Positions 13,108 to 25,602 of a stretch of 64,000 nt of DNA are shown piece after piece. The notes beneath the pieces are model-generated. The model was not told the DNA's origin and did no database searches. It was given only the letters and a program-made list of their open reading frames with translations. This stretch comes from Punctularia strigosozonata HHB-11173 SS5 (Eukaryota > Basidiomycota > Agaricomycetes > Corticiales > Punctulariaceae), in the NCBI RefSeq assembly GCF_000264995.1, contig NW_006767443.1:1042149-1106148 (forward strand), read 5' to 3'. A program made the position numbers and the translations under genes. Every line of letters begins with the position of its first letter. Position 1 is the first letter of the stretch.

Positions 13108-14533
13108 GACGACGTCTTATGTTTTCACGATACGGGTCGGTCGGGATCGCGTGATGGGACAATCAAGAGGATCTGACGAAGCGCATGGGTCAGTTGGAGG
13201 ACGGGGTCGAAAACAACAGGATACTGACAGGTGCGGGGTATAACACAGTGTCGGAGAGCCTAAGAAAGCAAAGACAATAGAGACACGAGACACGAGACAC
13301 GAGAGACAACTTGAGTTGCAATTACAGAGAGGATCGTGAATTACGAGGCCGATAGATGTGGTTGCGATGCAGACGAGAGATAACGAGGAGGACGTAGACG
13401 AGCTCAGCTCAGTGAAGAGGAGCAGCGTCAAGCCATGTCCTTATGTCCACTAGGGCGAACAAAACAGTGTCAGTTCGCAATTGTCGGAGGTGTTACGTCC
13501 ACTGCTACAGCGACGCATAATGAGGACGGTGGCGGCACGAGGTCGACAATGGTGTAATTAGTCGGGGAATTCTCACGCCTCCCTACTCTCATTGTCTTGC
13601 TCCCGTCTCCGGGTACTGCAACTATATTGCACCGGGTTGCTATTGGATCGCCGGGGGCGTCACGCGGTGCTGGGTTATATGCTGTAAACGGGTTCATATC
13701 AATTGTATGCTGCTTCTTGGCCAGTTGCGCAACCATTCCGAACGCTATCCGTTGTGGAGACGCGCCGTGATGTTTTTTTTTTCGACTTTCGCGAAATTAG
13801 ACTTATGTGATGGATATCCTGGTACTACGCTACGAAGTATGGAATGAACTATGCGACATCGTGAGTACGGAGATGTGCTTCGGGGATGAGGGCAGGACGC
13901 AAAGCGATCAAGGTGAATGCCGGACCCAGGCCAGGTATAGCGTGCGTGCCGAAGCCTATTCTTGAATCTCTGAACCTCCATGGAAAACGTGCATTGATAC
14001 TCCCTCAGCAACCGTGAAAAACATTGAAGCAAGAAAGAACTCGCAGACAACTCTGCATTTGCCACTGATATTCACACCTTTCCGACTCGGAGTGGCTATG
14101 TTTCTGCGGCCTTGGAGTGTCTTCTCTGCCAGTTGATCTGATTTCAATCTTCACATCGCGTTGGAGCATGGCACCAAACATCGATCATATGGGCTGTAAT
14201 GGCACTAAAGGGAATCTCAGCGTATCTAAAACTATGAGAGGTGACAACCGGACAATCTGAAGCTCCGAGAAACCCTGCAGACATTTATGGATCCTGTGCT
14301 GGCTGATTCCCTTATAACCGTCGGGGGGATAGCTCCATCCCCTTCCTTTGCCATTCAATATCCGACGCAGTATAAGTAATCATGAATTCTGAAGGTTCCC
14401 CCGTGGAAAATGCCCGTGATTCGTGAGCTACCGTTCTCTTCCGTCTGATTGGTTTGCAATCTGACGAAACCCTACGTTCCACGCAGGTTAATCGAAGCAT
14501 GGATGTCAGTTTCAATGATTGCGTTGTTCGCTT
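13108..14533. other. Intergenic, divergent promoter region
   Basis: 1.4 kb between the proline-rich gene (-) and the DUF6533 gene (+). The first 300 bp hold a small heptamer run (GAGACAC, three copies at 13280-13300) that could be in a 5' untranslated region. The rest has only short, unsupported frames. Confidence 0.45.
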
Positions 14534-15897
14534 ATGAGTATCGTAAGCTCGTTATTCTTGAGGAGATTAGAGGGAGTTGATCATCTCTCATATTGGGGTC
14601 CATACGGTTTTGCGGTAGTGATAACCCTGGACGATGAAGTTAGTCATTCTATTGATCATGATCATACGATATCCGCACCACTAACTAGTTTTTTGAAGAT
14701 TGACAAAGTCTGGCAACATCCGGGGTCATTTGCGTCTATTCTTTTCTTGATGAACCGGTACTGTACTATGGTCAATCTACTCGTAGTTGGATGGGCGACT
14801 CTCGATACCGCACGGATTTCAAAGGTCAGTTACGTTTTGGTATTCTCGGATATTGTATGACCAACTCATCAGTCTATAGATGTAAGCGCTGTCGTAAAAT
14901 CAACGATTTTGGTACTATAAAACGCCTCTACAGCTGCCCACACTTGGTACTGATACAAGGTGTTGGCGCGGTTATAATTGTTTCAATTTGCGAAGGTTGT
15001 GAGCCTTAGTAACTCCTTCGCGTGCTCTTAAGGATCTCATGTTCTGCAGCTATCATGATTCTGCGAGTCTATGCACTGTGTGGCCGCCGCGTGCTATTAC
15101 CCGTGGCACTATGTATCTGCCTCGGTGTCCAGATCACGCTTCAAGGGACAGCACTCGCGAAATTGCACGGTAATCTAAGCTAGCGCTCAATCACAGCTTG
15201 ATATCTTAACATCGCCTGAACCGTTGCAGCTGTTCCCACCCCGTTAGGTTTCAAGTGCATGTTAATCGGAGACGATCCATTATTTGTAGCGTTCTGGACT
15301 TCTCCGCTATTCCTGGAGTCAGCCGTCCTCATCATAACAATATGGCAATCGAGATATCATTTCCGCCAGAAATCGACGATCCCGTATGTACTACAGTTTT
15401 ACAGCGGCCTCGAATGCTCAACAATATCCAGGGCAAGGAGAATATTTCTTCGGGTGTGTGAGCGAGTCATCCTAAGGTACCCAGCGTCTGACATGGCCTG
15501 TTTATAGGATGGCGCTGCATATTTCCTGGTGGTTCTCACAATCAATACGATAAACGCAATCACGTTCACCGTGAGTGGATGAACATTTAGTAATTGCATG
15601 ATAAAGAATGCTCATCGTGCCGTTAGCATGCACGAAGTAGTCGCAAGCAATGGTTCGCCGCTCTGAGTGAAGTACTCGGTTCCATTGTTGTCTCTCGGTA
15701 AGTTGGCCTGGCCTTTTCTTGCTACCAGACGCAACTGAGTTAACGATGAATTTATCAGGCTGGTATTGAACCTCAAAGGGCTGAGTGTCTCAACTCAAGA
15801 CTTCTCCTCCACTTCGGCCGCGGAGAATATATACGACACTCATGGACCGTCGCGCGTCCGGTCAGCATGTCGGATCACGTCTCATAATCAGGATTGA
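14534..15897 (+). CDS. DUF6533-type multi-pass membrane protein
   Basis: Basidiomycete membrane protein of unknown function. The hallmark opening is assembled across the first intron: ...YGFAVVITLDDE (exon 14534-14638) joined to IDKVWQHPG then ASILFLMNRY (exon 14699-14824), in phase, with a 60-bp intron. This is the DUF6533 signature (LDDEV..W...W....LF.LNRY). Later exons give GVGAVIIVSICE joined to AIMILRVYALCGRR, hydrophobic segments around CICLGVQITL, TSPLFLESAVLIITIW, and a tail LVLNLKGLSVSTQ ending ...SHNQD with the stop at 15895-15897. About six to seven exons. One junction (around 14825-14880) did not resolve cleanly in phase, so a splice variant or sequence error is possible. The start at 14534 is the best visible one, but an extra upstream exon cannot be excluded. 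Confidence 0.65.
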
Positions 15898-16324
15898 AAG
15901 TAATCTGATCGCAGACATGGAAACGATACAAGATGCGAACAAGATATCATGCTCTTTCCTCTCAATCGCTCCGGGCAAGCCCGGAGTAATTCTGAGCAGT
16001 AAGCCAGGCCGTCGAAACTGCTGTACTCGCGTAAAATGGCGGCGGAATGCACGTATAATTTGCTACGTCCGTGACCCTTGTAAACGTGGTCTGTGTTGCA
16101 TGGATTATGGCGAGAAAGGGGATGAGAAATGGCCTCGGAAGTATCCGCCCTCGCTTCAGTGGTGTAGGAGGCTACTTTATCTGAGCGTACAGCTTGAGCA
16201 TTAGCGAGGCGGCATAGTCATGGTATTATTAGTACATGCCCTGAGTAATCACGGAGGACTGAGCGCAATACAGAGCATAATGCATATGTATCATATGTGC
16301 AGCAAGCTAAGCAATTGAGCCCTA
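15898..16324. other. Intergenic, left flank of the pogo-type element
   Basis: No gene seen. It ends with the TA (16323-16324) that forms one half of the target-site duplication of the adjoining transposon. Confidence 0.5.
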
Positions 16325-16349
16325 CAGTGTAATGGCATTCCTTGATGCA
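16325..16349 (+). repeat. Left terminal inverted repeat
   Basis: 25 bp, perfectly inverted relative to 19422-19446; preceded by the TA target duplication. Confidence 0.93.
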
Positions 16350-16651
16350 GTCAAAACTGCACGGGCTCGCGCAATCGCCACACATCATTTTTCACTCTTT
16401 TAACTACCTACAAGGGTACTATAAAGCTCTAGAGTACTCGTCAATTTTTTTCAGAGCTTGAATGTGTATTTAGGAGGAATGAGACGGGCTCCATCCTCAG
16501 CGCAGGATAACGGCAATATTCGTTCGTTGATGCAGCACGTGACCCGCACTTGCGCTGCACCTCCGTCGCCGCCGCCTTATCATCTCGCTCGATCTTCGAC
16601 CTCGATGTACCATGCTTGCACGCTACAACACACTGGGAAGCCATGCATTAT

Positions 16652-18947
16652 CTATTCCTCGTCGTATTCATCTAGATCGTCGCTTTCTGAGTCCTCTGGG
16701 TCCTCCTGTTCCCTCTGGTAGTCGGCTCTCTTGGGTCTCTGGGGTGCTTTCGGTATGTCCTTCTGCTTGACCCCTTCGCTCCGCAGTTTCTTCTTCAACT
16801 CCTCATATTCTGCCCTGTCTCTCTCGTGCTTCTCCTTGGCCTGCCTCCACCATTCTTCGAAAGCCTCCTTTGCATCCCTCTTGGACTTTCTTGCCTCCTC
16901 TCTCTGCTCTTTCTGTGCCTCCCTTTCCTTCGCCTCCGCTGCCAACCTCTCCTCTTCGGCAATGAAACTCTCATTAGTGTAATGCCTTGCCATTCCTCCG
17001 ACCAAGAACTTATTCTTCTTTGCCGCTTTTTTGGCCTCGTCCTGAGATTGCAGTGACTGGTTCAGTTTCATGGTGTGCATGCTGCTCACCACCAGTTGGG
17101 CATTCGCACCCTCAATCATCCCATGTAGTGCTTGCACATACTGATTTGCATGCAGAAGTTCCGTCCTGAGCTCCTCGACCCGCAAATTCAAGCTGCTGAT
17201 GGTCTGATCCGCCCGATTCGCCATCGCACGAGCCATCTCCCATCGCGGCTCCGAAAGAACAGGCCGGTACTGGATTGTGGGTGGTGCGAGCACGTTTTGA
17301 GCCGTCACGCGCGCATGGCCAACCAGAAAGCTGCCGGACTCGGTAGATGCAAGATTTGCGTGCATGATACGCATCCGCTTCGATGGTGTGTCCGCAAATG
17401 ATGAGGACAGGAGCCGCTTATGCCGTACCATAGCTGGACTCTGAGCCAGAGATTCGCGTGCATGTAACTGCTGACTAGATCCAGTACTCGGTAACGAGGA
17501 GGCGGACCGTAATGTAGGGTCGATCACATCGTCAGATGTTGCGGTCGGGTGTACCTGGTGGGTGCCGGTTGAGATGTCTTGCTCGGTGCGCTGACAACTT
17601 CGAAAGGCGTCGACAATGGCCCGCGCTGGGCTTGGGAGGACCAGAGGGGGACCGGCTCTGATTGATGTAGCCTCACTCGGCTTCATCTGTGCCGCGGTGA
17701 TGATATCTGGGTTGAACGGGACGATTCCCGTTGCGGAAAATGCGGCTTTCACCGTCTCCTCTGTGAAGGCAGCTAGATATGCATTTCCAAATAGACCTGT
17801 AATGTCTTCTTTTTTGACTTTCTGCTGATACAGCTCGTGATAACGGCTGAGCTCCGCTCGCCATGCTAGCTTGAATTTCGCGAAGCAGACCACGTCAAGG
17901 CCCTGGAGGGCATGAGTGCAGTGTGGAGGGTAGCCAAGAAGTTCGATGTTATGCTCTTTGGCGAACTGGAGGACAGGTAGCGCATAGTGTGAGCTATGTC
18001 CATCAAGGAAGATGAACCGCGTCCGTCCTGCAGCCATCTGGTGTGTCTGCTCCTCGAAGCCTTCGATCCATGTCCGTGCCGTGACCTTGTCCGTCCATCC
18101 ATTCGTCGAATATGTGATTCTGATGAGATGCAGTCAGGCAACTGCTTGGTTATCGACTGCAAGCTTACGATGCATCCGCGACATTATTCTTCAACCAATC
18201 ACGGTTAAACCTCTGACCCTTGTAGATGAGCATGGCACGAAGGCACTCGCCATTAGCACATATGGTCACAACTGCTGTTGTATTCTGACCCCGATCACCT
18301 CCTCCTTGCTTGTGCTGAGTCTTGGTGCCTCGAGCACCGATGACACGCTGCCTGCCCTGTTCGCCATCGATGATCGCAGTCTCATCCATTGCGAACTGAA
18401 GCTCCGCAGGGGTCATCGTATCCACAACAAGTGGCTTCAAGATTTTTTCAAACCAATGGAGCTTCGCCGCTGGATTCAAGGACTGAGCACGTTGCATATC
18501 CAGAGGCTTACTCCAGTGTTGTTGGAGCTCGTCGCTGTGACGTGTAATGAAGCGGTCTACCCAGTTCAATGATACTGGTTCTGCCGCTTCCCCAAGACGT
18601 GCTTTCCGGATCTCATTTGCTACATCCATGGTATTCTGCAAGCTCCTGGGCAGGCCCCGGTCAGCGGACTCCTTCAGGAAGTCGACCAAGACCCGCTCCT
18701 CTGAGACAGTGAGCTTCTGCTTCCCTGTGTTGAATACAGCTATCGGGGTTCCACCTTTGATGTGCCGGCCTAGTGTATTGTTGTCAACCTCCCACTGCTT
18801 GGCAATGGCACGGATGCTCTGCCGTTTTACACCAGGAGGACGAAGCATCTCATGCTGCCACTGCACAAGAGCATTTGCGTATCGCTGCTGTTTGTCTAGG
18901 CTAATCTTCCTCTTTTTAGCCCGTTCTGAGAGTGAATGGCGTGTCAT
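16652..18947 (-). CDS. Pogo/Fot1-type transposase (HTH + DDE_1)
   Basis: Cut-and-paste transposase. Exon 1 (18169-18947) and exon 2 (16652-18119) join across a 49-bp intron in phase to 748 aa. A psq-type helix-turn-helix (about 16-65: SIRAIAKQWEVDNNTLGRHI) is followed by a CENP-B-type helix-turn-helix (about 78-150: VSLNWVDRFITRH). The DDE_1 nuclease follows, with D188 (FAMDETAI), D299 (FLDGHSSHY) and D335 (HALQGLDVVCFAKFK), the D-D-36-D spacing of the pogo group. The C-terminal 130 residues form a charged coiled coil (EEERLAAEAKEREAQKEQRE region) and end in an acidic EDSESDDLDEYDEE tail. All three catalytic acids are present, so activity is plausible. The gene fills its element and has about 300-470 bp of untranslated sequence to each inverted repeat. 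Confidence 0.92.
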
Positions 18948-19421
18948 GATGTTGTGTGAGATTGTCGATAAGATGCAGCAAAGTGTGTGAGGGGTGCCAG
19001 CTGTTCGATCACGAAGGCAAGAAGTCGGGGCGAAGGTTCAGCGCTTCGTAGACACGTGGCACCACTTGTGTCATGTCATTCTCGGTACATCCTCTTGATT
19101 CAGCTGTCAGCACTGCATTCTTGCCCGCACACTCTTCATCCCTTGATAGAATATGCTGCTAACATATGTATCTTTACAGCCTAGTAGACAGAACTGCAAT
19201 AGAAATGAGTTTCGACACTATGGTTCCTGTACACCTAGTGGGTTACACCCATAAGACTGATTCCCAGGGTTTCCTCGATTTTTTAAAAATCAACCAGGAC
19301 ACCGATTCACTAGATATTTCGGATCTATGGAACTCGATAGTATTTCTATACACTGATTTTTTATTGAAGCTTCAAAGTGCATTGAGCGAGTGGAATCCCT
19401 GTTTGCATCAAGGAGTGAGGG

Positions 19422-19446
19422 TGCATCAAGGAATGCCATTACACTG
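19422..19446 (-). repeat. Right terminal inverted repeat
   Basis: 25 bp, the perfect reverse complement of 16325-16349; followed by TA. Confidence 0.93.
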
Positions 19447-20030
19447 TATAGGACTGTCGATCCAACGTTGCTGAGGTGAAGCACATCTAGTCATGTCAGG
19501 ACAGTTGGGTACGTGATGAGGTTTCCGTATGCATAGCCATGCATATCCTCAGAAAACGGGAGAATGGTATATCTTCGTCCGACTCGGAGATTGCCAACAC
19601 CAGATCACACGTCTGATCCGATTCGGAGTTGATGGGGTCTCGGCAGCCATCAAACCTCTTCATCGACATTCTTCTCACATCACCACTGCAGTATGACGGC
19701 ACCGACCACAAAACCGTACCACACCAGTGCCTACTCTGCTCAGACTCTCAGAGCATCCGCGACATTATGCGCCGACATATACGGTGTGCCTGAGATCAAT
19801 CCCACCCCAAAAAGACGCCGGCAGGGTGAGCTGGCCTCGGCCGCAACATACTTCCGAGAGCGCGGCACCAAAGAAGAGACGTGGTCTGGTTCCATCATTT
19901 CCACTCGAGGGGCGGCTCGGAGCAATAAAACGCGTGTCAAGGCCCAGAGGATAAAACAAAGGCCATGGGCTCGACATTGGGTACCGTCGCGACGACCTCT
20001 TGAACACCTCGCGCTCAGCACATCGTCAGC
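19447..20030. other. Intergenic, right flank of transposon and UGT promoter
   Basis: No gene supported. The last 300 bp should hold the promoter and 5' untranslated region of the glycosyltransferase. Confidence 0.45.
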
Positions 20031-22124
20031 ATGATCGATGGCCACATCCTTCTCTTCTGCCATGCTGCCTGGGGTGTGTTACAATGCTTAGATCCCCATC
20101 TTTTCATTACTCACCCAGCTTGCCTGTGTTAGGCCACACCCGCCCGATTTGCACCTTCGCCTCGCGCCTCGTCAAGTTGCAGCCCTTCCACGTCACACTG
20201 ATCACCTCACCCTCCCTCGTTGACAAGGTGCACCTTGAGATCTCCCGTAGCTTCGACGCGCACGAGCACGCCAGGCACGACCTGATCAGGCGCGTTGTTA
20301 GCTGTCCATACATTCCGCACTTGCTGATTATAACGTAGGGTCGTCTCACTCTCATTCGAAGCAGTTCCTTTTGCCCTTGAAGCTGTAGAAGTGCCCTTCC
20401 GCGAGATCTACGAAAGGTTGCTGAACAAGGAGCCCATCAGCTGCGCCGTCAAGGGTACCTCATTCCCACCTGTACCGCCTCCAACGTGCGCCATCCTCGA
20501 TGTATGTCCCGTTCCCACCATGCAATCTTTTCAGATTTCCCTCAACATCTATGACATCTCGCTCAGTTCTTCGCTGTACATCCGTTCCGCACGATCCGGT
20601 CCCTCAGCCCGCAAACCAAGATCCTTGCCTGGCAAAGCGGCTCCTCGTCCTACCTCTTCCGAGAGTATGGTCCTGCAGAGCAGGGCGGGCATATGGCCTC
20701 GCTCGCAGGGAAGAGGTTTGAGGAGACCCTGGCTGGCGTGCGTGCTCTGGCCTGCCCCATGGCGTTCTGCACAATAATGATTATTGCGCAAACAGCTATT
20801 CACGAATATCACCGGGGAGCTCGTTACGCTCCCTGGCCTCCCTCCCATGTATGATCATGAATTCTTCCCGCAGCCGGTAAGATGTCTCTCGCTCTCGTCA
20901 TCGTTGCTATACAAATACCACTTCACAGTCCCCGCCCGGCTTCGAGGCCCCCCTGACTCTCATGCACCTTGCAGGCTTCGAGTAATGTTTTTGTTTTTCG
21001 TTCTTGTTCTGATGTAAAGCTCAATTACCCCGTTGACAGAGTGATAAACAACTGCGACGGCATCGTTCAGACCACCGACGCCTCGTACGACACCCCAGGC
21101 ATCAGGGCCATTGATGCCTGGATGTCGTCTCTTTCCCCGCCGCGGCCGCTGTACAACATCGGTCCTCAGCTGCCGCACTCGCATCCGTCCGAGGCGCGGA
21201 GTGGCGAGCTTGAGCAGACTCGCGGCGCGGGCGACGTACTCGCGTTCCTCGACAAGACGCTCGCGTCGCATGGTGCCGAGTCCTTGGTCTACGTAAGCGC
21301 ATCAACGGAAAACGAGAGCGTAGCGCTGACGCGCACGCCCCTCATAGATCGCATTTGGCTCCATTTTTGGCCCTTGGATGCAGCCTGACAGGTTATGGAC
21401 AATTCTCGACGTCCTCATGGAGCACAACGTCCCCTTCGTACGCTCCTTGCTGATGTCCGCGCATCGCTGCTCATGGACCGGTTGGTGACAGATCCTGAGC
21501 CACGCCGCGCCGTTCGCCGTCATCCCCGATGACGTCGCCGCTAAAGTGAAGGAGTTCGACCTCGGTTTCCTGTCGTCCTGGACCCCGCAGCAGACCATTC
21601 TCAACCACCCGGTAACGTCTTTGCACACAAGAAGTGCTACTGCGAGGCTGAACATATGGGCTATAGGTTACCGGCTGGTTCATCACACATTGCGGCCAGA
21701 ACAGTGCATCCGAGAGTCTCGCCGCCGGAGTTCCTCTGTAAGTTGTCACTTCACGATCCTTCACTTTCACAGAGCCATCATAACGGCATCTATCGATAGG
21801 ATTGCCTGGGACTTCGCTGCCGACCAGCCCGTGACCGCTCTCGGGCTGACCGTGCTCGGCGTCGCTTACCAGCTTTTCGAGGTACGCGCGCCTCCCCACG
21901 GGCTCAAGCCCATCCATCGCCTCGGCACCGACAAACATCTGACTGGCACTGTCGACGCCGTCCGCACGGAGATCACGGAGCTCCTTACGAAGATGAAGGG
22001 TGACGACGGCGCGGAGAAGCGACGCAACGCGCGGCGGGTGCGAGCAGAGCTGGAGGCGAGCATGGCCGAAGGTGGTCGGGCTCGTGGGGAGATGCACCGG
22101 CTCATCGCAGACCTGGCAGCTTGA
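20031..22124 (+). CDS. UDP-glycosyltransferase family 1
   Basis: Cytosolic GT1-type transferase that moves a sugar from a UDP-sugar to a small acceptor such as a sterol, phenol or xenobiotic. Exon 1 (20031-20073) MIDGHILLFCHAAWG joins in phase to HTRPICTFASRLVKLQPFHV, the family's GH...P...L N-terminal motif. Middle exons carry PFREIYERLLNKEP, ITGELVTLPGLPPMYDHEFF, and a helix with LNYPVDRVINNCDGIVQTTD. The donor half follows: LVY joined to IAFGSIFGPWMQPDRLW, FLSSWTPQQTILNHP, then GWFITHCGQNSASESLAAGVPLIAWDF, where the HCGxNS..E motif binds UDP. The C-terminal helix is Glu/Arg-rich and ends HRLIADLAA. About nine exons. All signature residues are present. Acceptor unknown. Confidence 0.85.
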
Positions 22125-22398
22125 TACACATCCTGCGACATGTGACATCGCTATATAGATATACAATTGACAACACGCTCATGCATCTGCTAATATCTCA
22201 AGCGGATAGATACAACACGGTTTACTTGCTTTCCGATACAAACAACGGCCCAGCATTGCATCAAACGTGGTCCAGCTCCGACGTCATGCTCAGGAAGTTG
22301 GCTGGTGTTCCGTCAGGCTGCTTCTTAGAGAACGTCGCGCTCGCAGGCGAGTCTTCCGGTGTCTCCCCTCCGACTGACCGCTCAACCCTGAACCTATC

Positions 22399-24153
22399 TC
22401 AGGTAGTGATCTTCGGGAGCGTGAGTGTAATGACATACCGCTGGAATACTTCAAGAGGGATCACTGTCGGAAGGCCGCGTGCGGAAACCTCCGAATCGCC
22501 AGTGCTGCCACTTGATTTCCCTAAACCGACCGGTTTGAACCGGATTTGCGCTGTGAATGCGGACGAGGTCCTAACAGAGAGTAATGACGGTGAGACGACA
22601 CGGGAATGATCAGAGGGGCGCTGTACGCACTGAACCAAACCGGGAGAAAATTCTGAGAGATCGCGGTACATGCGTGCTACCGCCATACACCTAGGCGTGG
22701 CCGACCCGATACATCACAGGCTGTTCGAGCAGAGATTCTGCGGGTTCTCTCACAATGTAATGCCGTATACGGGAAGAAGAATCTATGTTGCTTCAGACAG
22801 CGGACGCTGGAATTAGACATGTAACTGACAATGTTCATGATATCTGGAATTCATGATGCGTGAGCGTGTGCATGAACAGCAGAGTCGGCATTCACTAACC
22901 GTTGAGGTTTAGGAACACAAGAACCTAGTAGCGGCTGTGATCTGCAACGGCTGAAATAATGACAATGAGAAGACCTACCACCGCGGGGACGAACAAGATA
23001 ATAGGGATGGCAACCCAGATGATCCCCTTCGAGCGAGCGATTCAGCCTACATTCATGGTCGTCCTTCAGGTCACCGACCTGTTTGTAGATTACCGACCAC
23101 AACATTCCGATGTTCTTTGTCCTCCATACTCCAGCCATCATGACGATCAGCAAAGCTGCATGTACGATGATGCTGACGAGCAGCGTGAAGCGATTCCTGT
23201 GCGTATTCACTAAGTGGCACTGTCCTATGAATAATCCAGGATCATTGACACTCTCTTTCGGAGCCTATGCACATGCCGAGGAGTAAACGCGTGAATGGGA
23301 TACCGCGATACCGGTGCGAACATACCACGATTATTCCTATGCTGATCAGCGCTCAGTTGACTAGTATGAATGTAACGCTGGGCTTACCGAAGATCGTGAA
23401 CCCGACATCCACGAGCCAAATCAAGATCACACCAATTGCGATATCGATACGGCACCCCCAAAGAGCAATCCTGTGCGAGAACAATGGAGTTCCATTTCAG
23501 AGTTTCTAGTTCTGAACAGGTAACGTGCTCACGCGCGGACCGCGAGTAGCAGCATTGCCAGTGTATCGCCGGATACGTATCCCAAAGCCTGCGAACCTCG
23601 GTTTATGCAATGATATACCCACTAACATGCGGTACCTACCAGGTTGAATCCCATCCATACCTGAGATGAGGCGCGGGATATGTATCAATAATTGCTAGGC
23701 ACGGCGCAACACGGCGCAAACATCGGTAGCTTACAGAGCAGTTCAATGAAGCACCAGGGGCAGCATCCAGGTTAATCCCGATGATGAAGCAGAAACATGT
23801 AGCGAGCCCCATCAAGCGGATAGCAAGATAGAGCTGGCCTCAGCATGTTACGTCAAAGCGACCCTTGATGGTCATGTCAAGACTCACCGGCATGGTCCAT
23901 TTCCACGGTCTCTTCCGCTTATATATGCTCCAGTCGTATGAGAACGTTTGTATGAAGTCCCAGCTACATGAAGTGGCTATATCGCACCTAATAGAGCAGA
24001 AGATCGACAGGCGTACCAGTATACTCCGGAGATGAAGTGCATCAGTCTCGACAACCCCTCTGGAATAGCGAATGAGCTTGTGAAGGTATTCATCGATCCA
24101 GCTCACATACGCAGTTGATAAAACATGGTAATGGGGTCTTGCCAATTGACCAT
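22399..24153 (-). CDS. Multi-pass membrane protein, tandem paralogue A
   Basis: Uncharacterised Agaricomycete membrane protein. The start at 24153 gives MVNWQDPITMFYQL. Exons then read GLSRLMHFISGVYW, WDFIQTFSYDWSIY..WKWTMP, LYLAIRLMGLATCFCFIIGI, VWMGFNL, ALWGCRIDIAIGVILIWLVD, NRFTLLVSIIVHAALLIVMM, and IIWVAIPIILFVPAVVGLLI. The C-terminal tail starts MAVARMYRDLSEFSPG and ends ITLTLPKITT. Six to seven membrane segments with a cytosolic-looking tail. The order is the same as in paralogue B 1.4 kb upstream. Such families are common in wood-decay and litter fungi; the function is unknown. Around eight short introns; not all boundaries were fixed. Confidence 0.7.
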
Positions 24154-25602
24154 CGTGAAGCGAGGCTGTCTCAGCCTGAGGGAGGCAACTCGGGGCGACG
24201 ATCGACCAAGTAGCTGCCACTCCTGCTTGTTATAACCCTTATAGCTCTATATAGCTGTGTTAGACGTCCGCATGCCCCACGGAGATGTACTGTTCTGATA
24301 GCAGGGAGCTGAATGTACACGAAATCGTCTATATGGGGTAACTCACCTTCTGACAGCATCACCACGACAGTGCCATTCGCTGAACGAAACTCTCCTCCTC
24401 TGCATTCCGCCATATACGAGATGCCTGATTTGGAACATTTCTTCTGATAGCTTTGACAGCAAGAGAGTTCTGTGCAGAAGCCGCGCTAGTGGGGATACTA
24501 CGTACGAGGCTCTGGGCGCCTCACAAAGCGCAGCGAATGTGATCGGCATCAGCATAGATTAAACGTATAGAAATTCACCAGATGGGTTGGCTTCTTCCAG
24601 CGCTAAGCACATTGCATATGCACAGCCATACGGACCACGGATATCTATCCCCGTACGTCTAAAGTGAAAACAAAATAGATAAAAGCAGCGTTCAGATGGC
24701 CGAGTTCCGGTGTGGATGCATCGGTGTCAATGCGTTGGACATGAGAGAAAGATGCGCAGGAACACAAGTGTCAACCAGCATCGCATGAGTAAGGGAAGCG
24801 AGCGAGCGACATCCGGAGCCCTAGCAGGAGATTTGATACCGCTCTTGTCAATCAACGACTAGACTAGATAGTCGGCGTTTTCCATCGTAGATGCTCACGT
24901 TATTGAACACGAGCAGGCCAAGCTCCATGAGCAGCGAAGCTTGCGATAGACAGTCTGAACGCGAATGCGTTTCGGCGGCACGGAGGCGCAGAAAAGGAGA
25001 CGCGCGTCAACAAATACTCACCTCGTTGTTTGACCGTGTTTATCTCAGCACTCCCGTCTGAAGAAATCAATCATTGCACTCGGCCATCATCTTGGGGGGC
25101 CAGCACATCCCACGAGCATGCTCTCCGCCTTACCAAACCGAACCACAGAATTAGATAATGGGCAATCAGTGCCATCCGGAGATTCTATCGCCGAAGAACA
25201 TAACGCGGTCAAATCTTCAGGGAGGGCGAGAATCCTAGCCCTATCGCCTTGTATTCTCCCCCCTGGAATCATCTCTCCTCCGCGACCGAGTTCATCCAGT
25301 CACAAATCCGTTACATTATCTCGTTGCATCATACACGGTCTGATCTGGCGGGACAACCGGAGTGAGGAAGTTGAAGCGCACGATTTCCCGTGACCCCCAC
25401 GATAGTCTGGCCAATATATGGCGTATTGTATATAATCTAGCACCAGGGCGTTTATAATCCTGGCGAGCCATGTGAGAACTTCGAGAGATATCAAATTTCT
25501 CCTGATCTTTCCAGGTTATCAGGATTGATGGTGAATGAAGGCCACGGAATCCGTGGTCTGAACCGCATTTGCGTCACGAGAGATGTAGTTGTTCTGGGAA
25601 GG
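24154..25602. other. Intergenic between tandem paralogues
   Basis: Holds the paralogue A promoter. At 25500-25602 it holds sequence downstream of the paralogue B stop that still resembles the tail-coding part of paralogue A. No independent gene seen. Confidence 0.5.
24248..24253 (-). promoter_or_regulatory. Candidate TATA box, paralogue A
   Basis: TATATA about 100 bp upstream of the ATG at 24153. Its spacing resembles the TATA-like site of paralogue B. Confidence 0.4.

Larger units (their letters stand above)
16325..19446 (-). mobile_element. Pogo/Fot1-type DNA transposon, whole-looking
   Basis: A 3,122-bp element bounded by perfect 25-bp terminal inverted repeats that start CAGTGTAATGGCATTCCTTG. 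It is flanked by TA on each side (16323-16324 and 19447-19448), the target duplication of the Tc1/mariner/pogo superfamily. It carries one transposase gene on the minus strand, open over its full length once a 49-bp intron is removed. Inside the right repeat, GCATCAAGGA is repeated directly (about 19405 and 19424), a possible subterminal transposase site. Identical repeats, intact TA and an open transposase point to a recent insertion. Confidence 0.9.
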
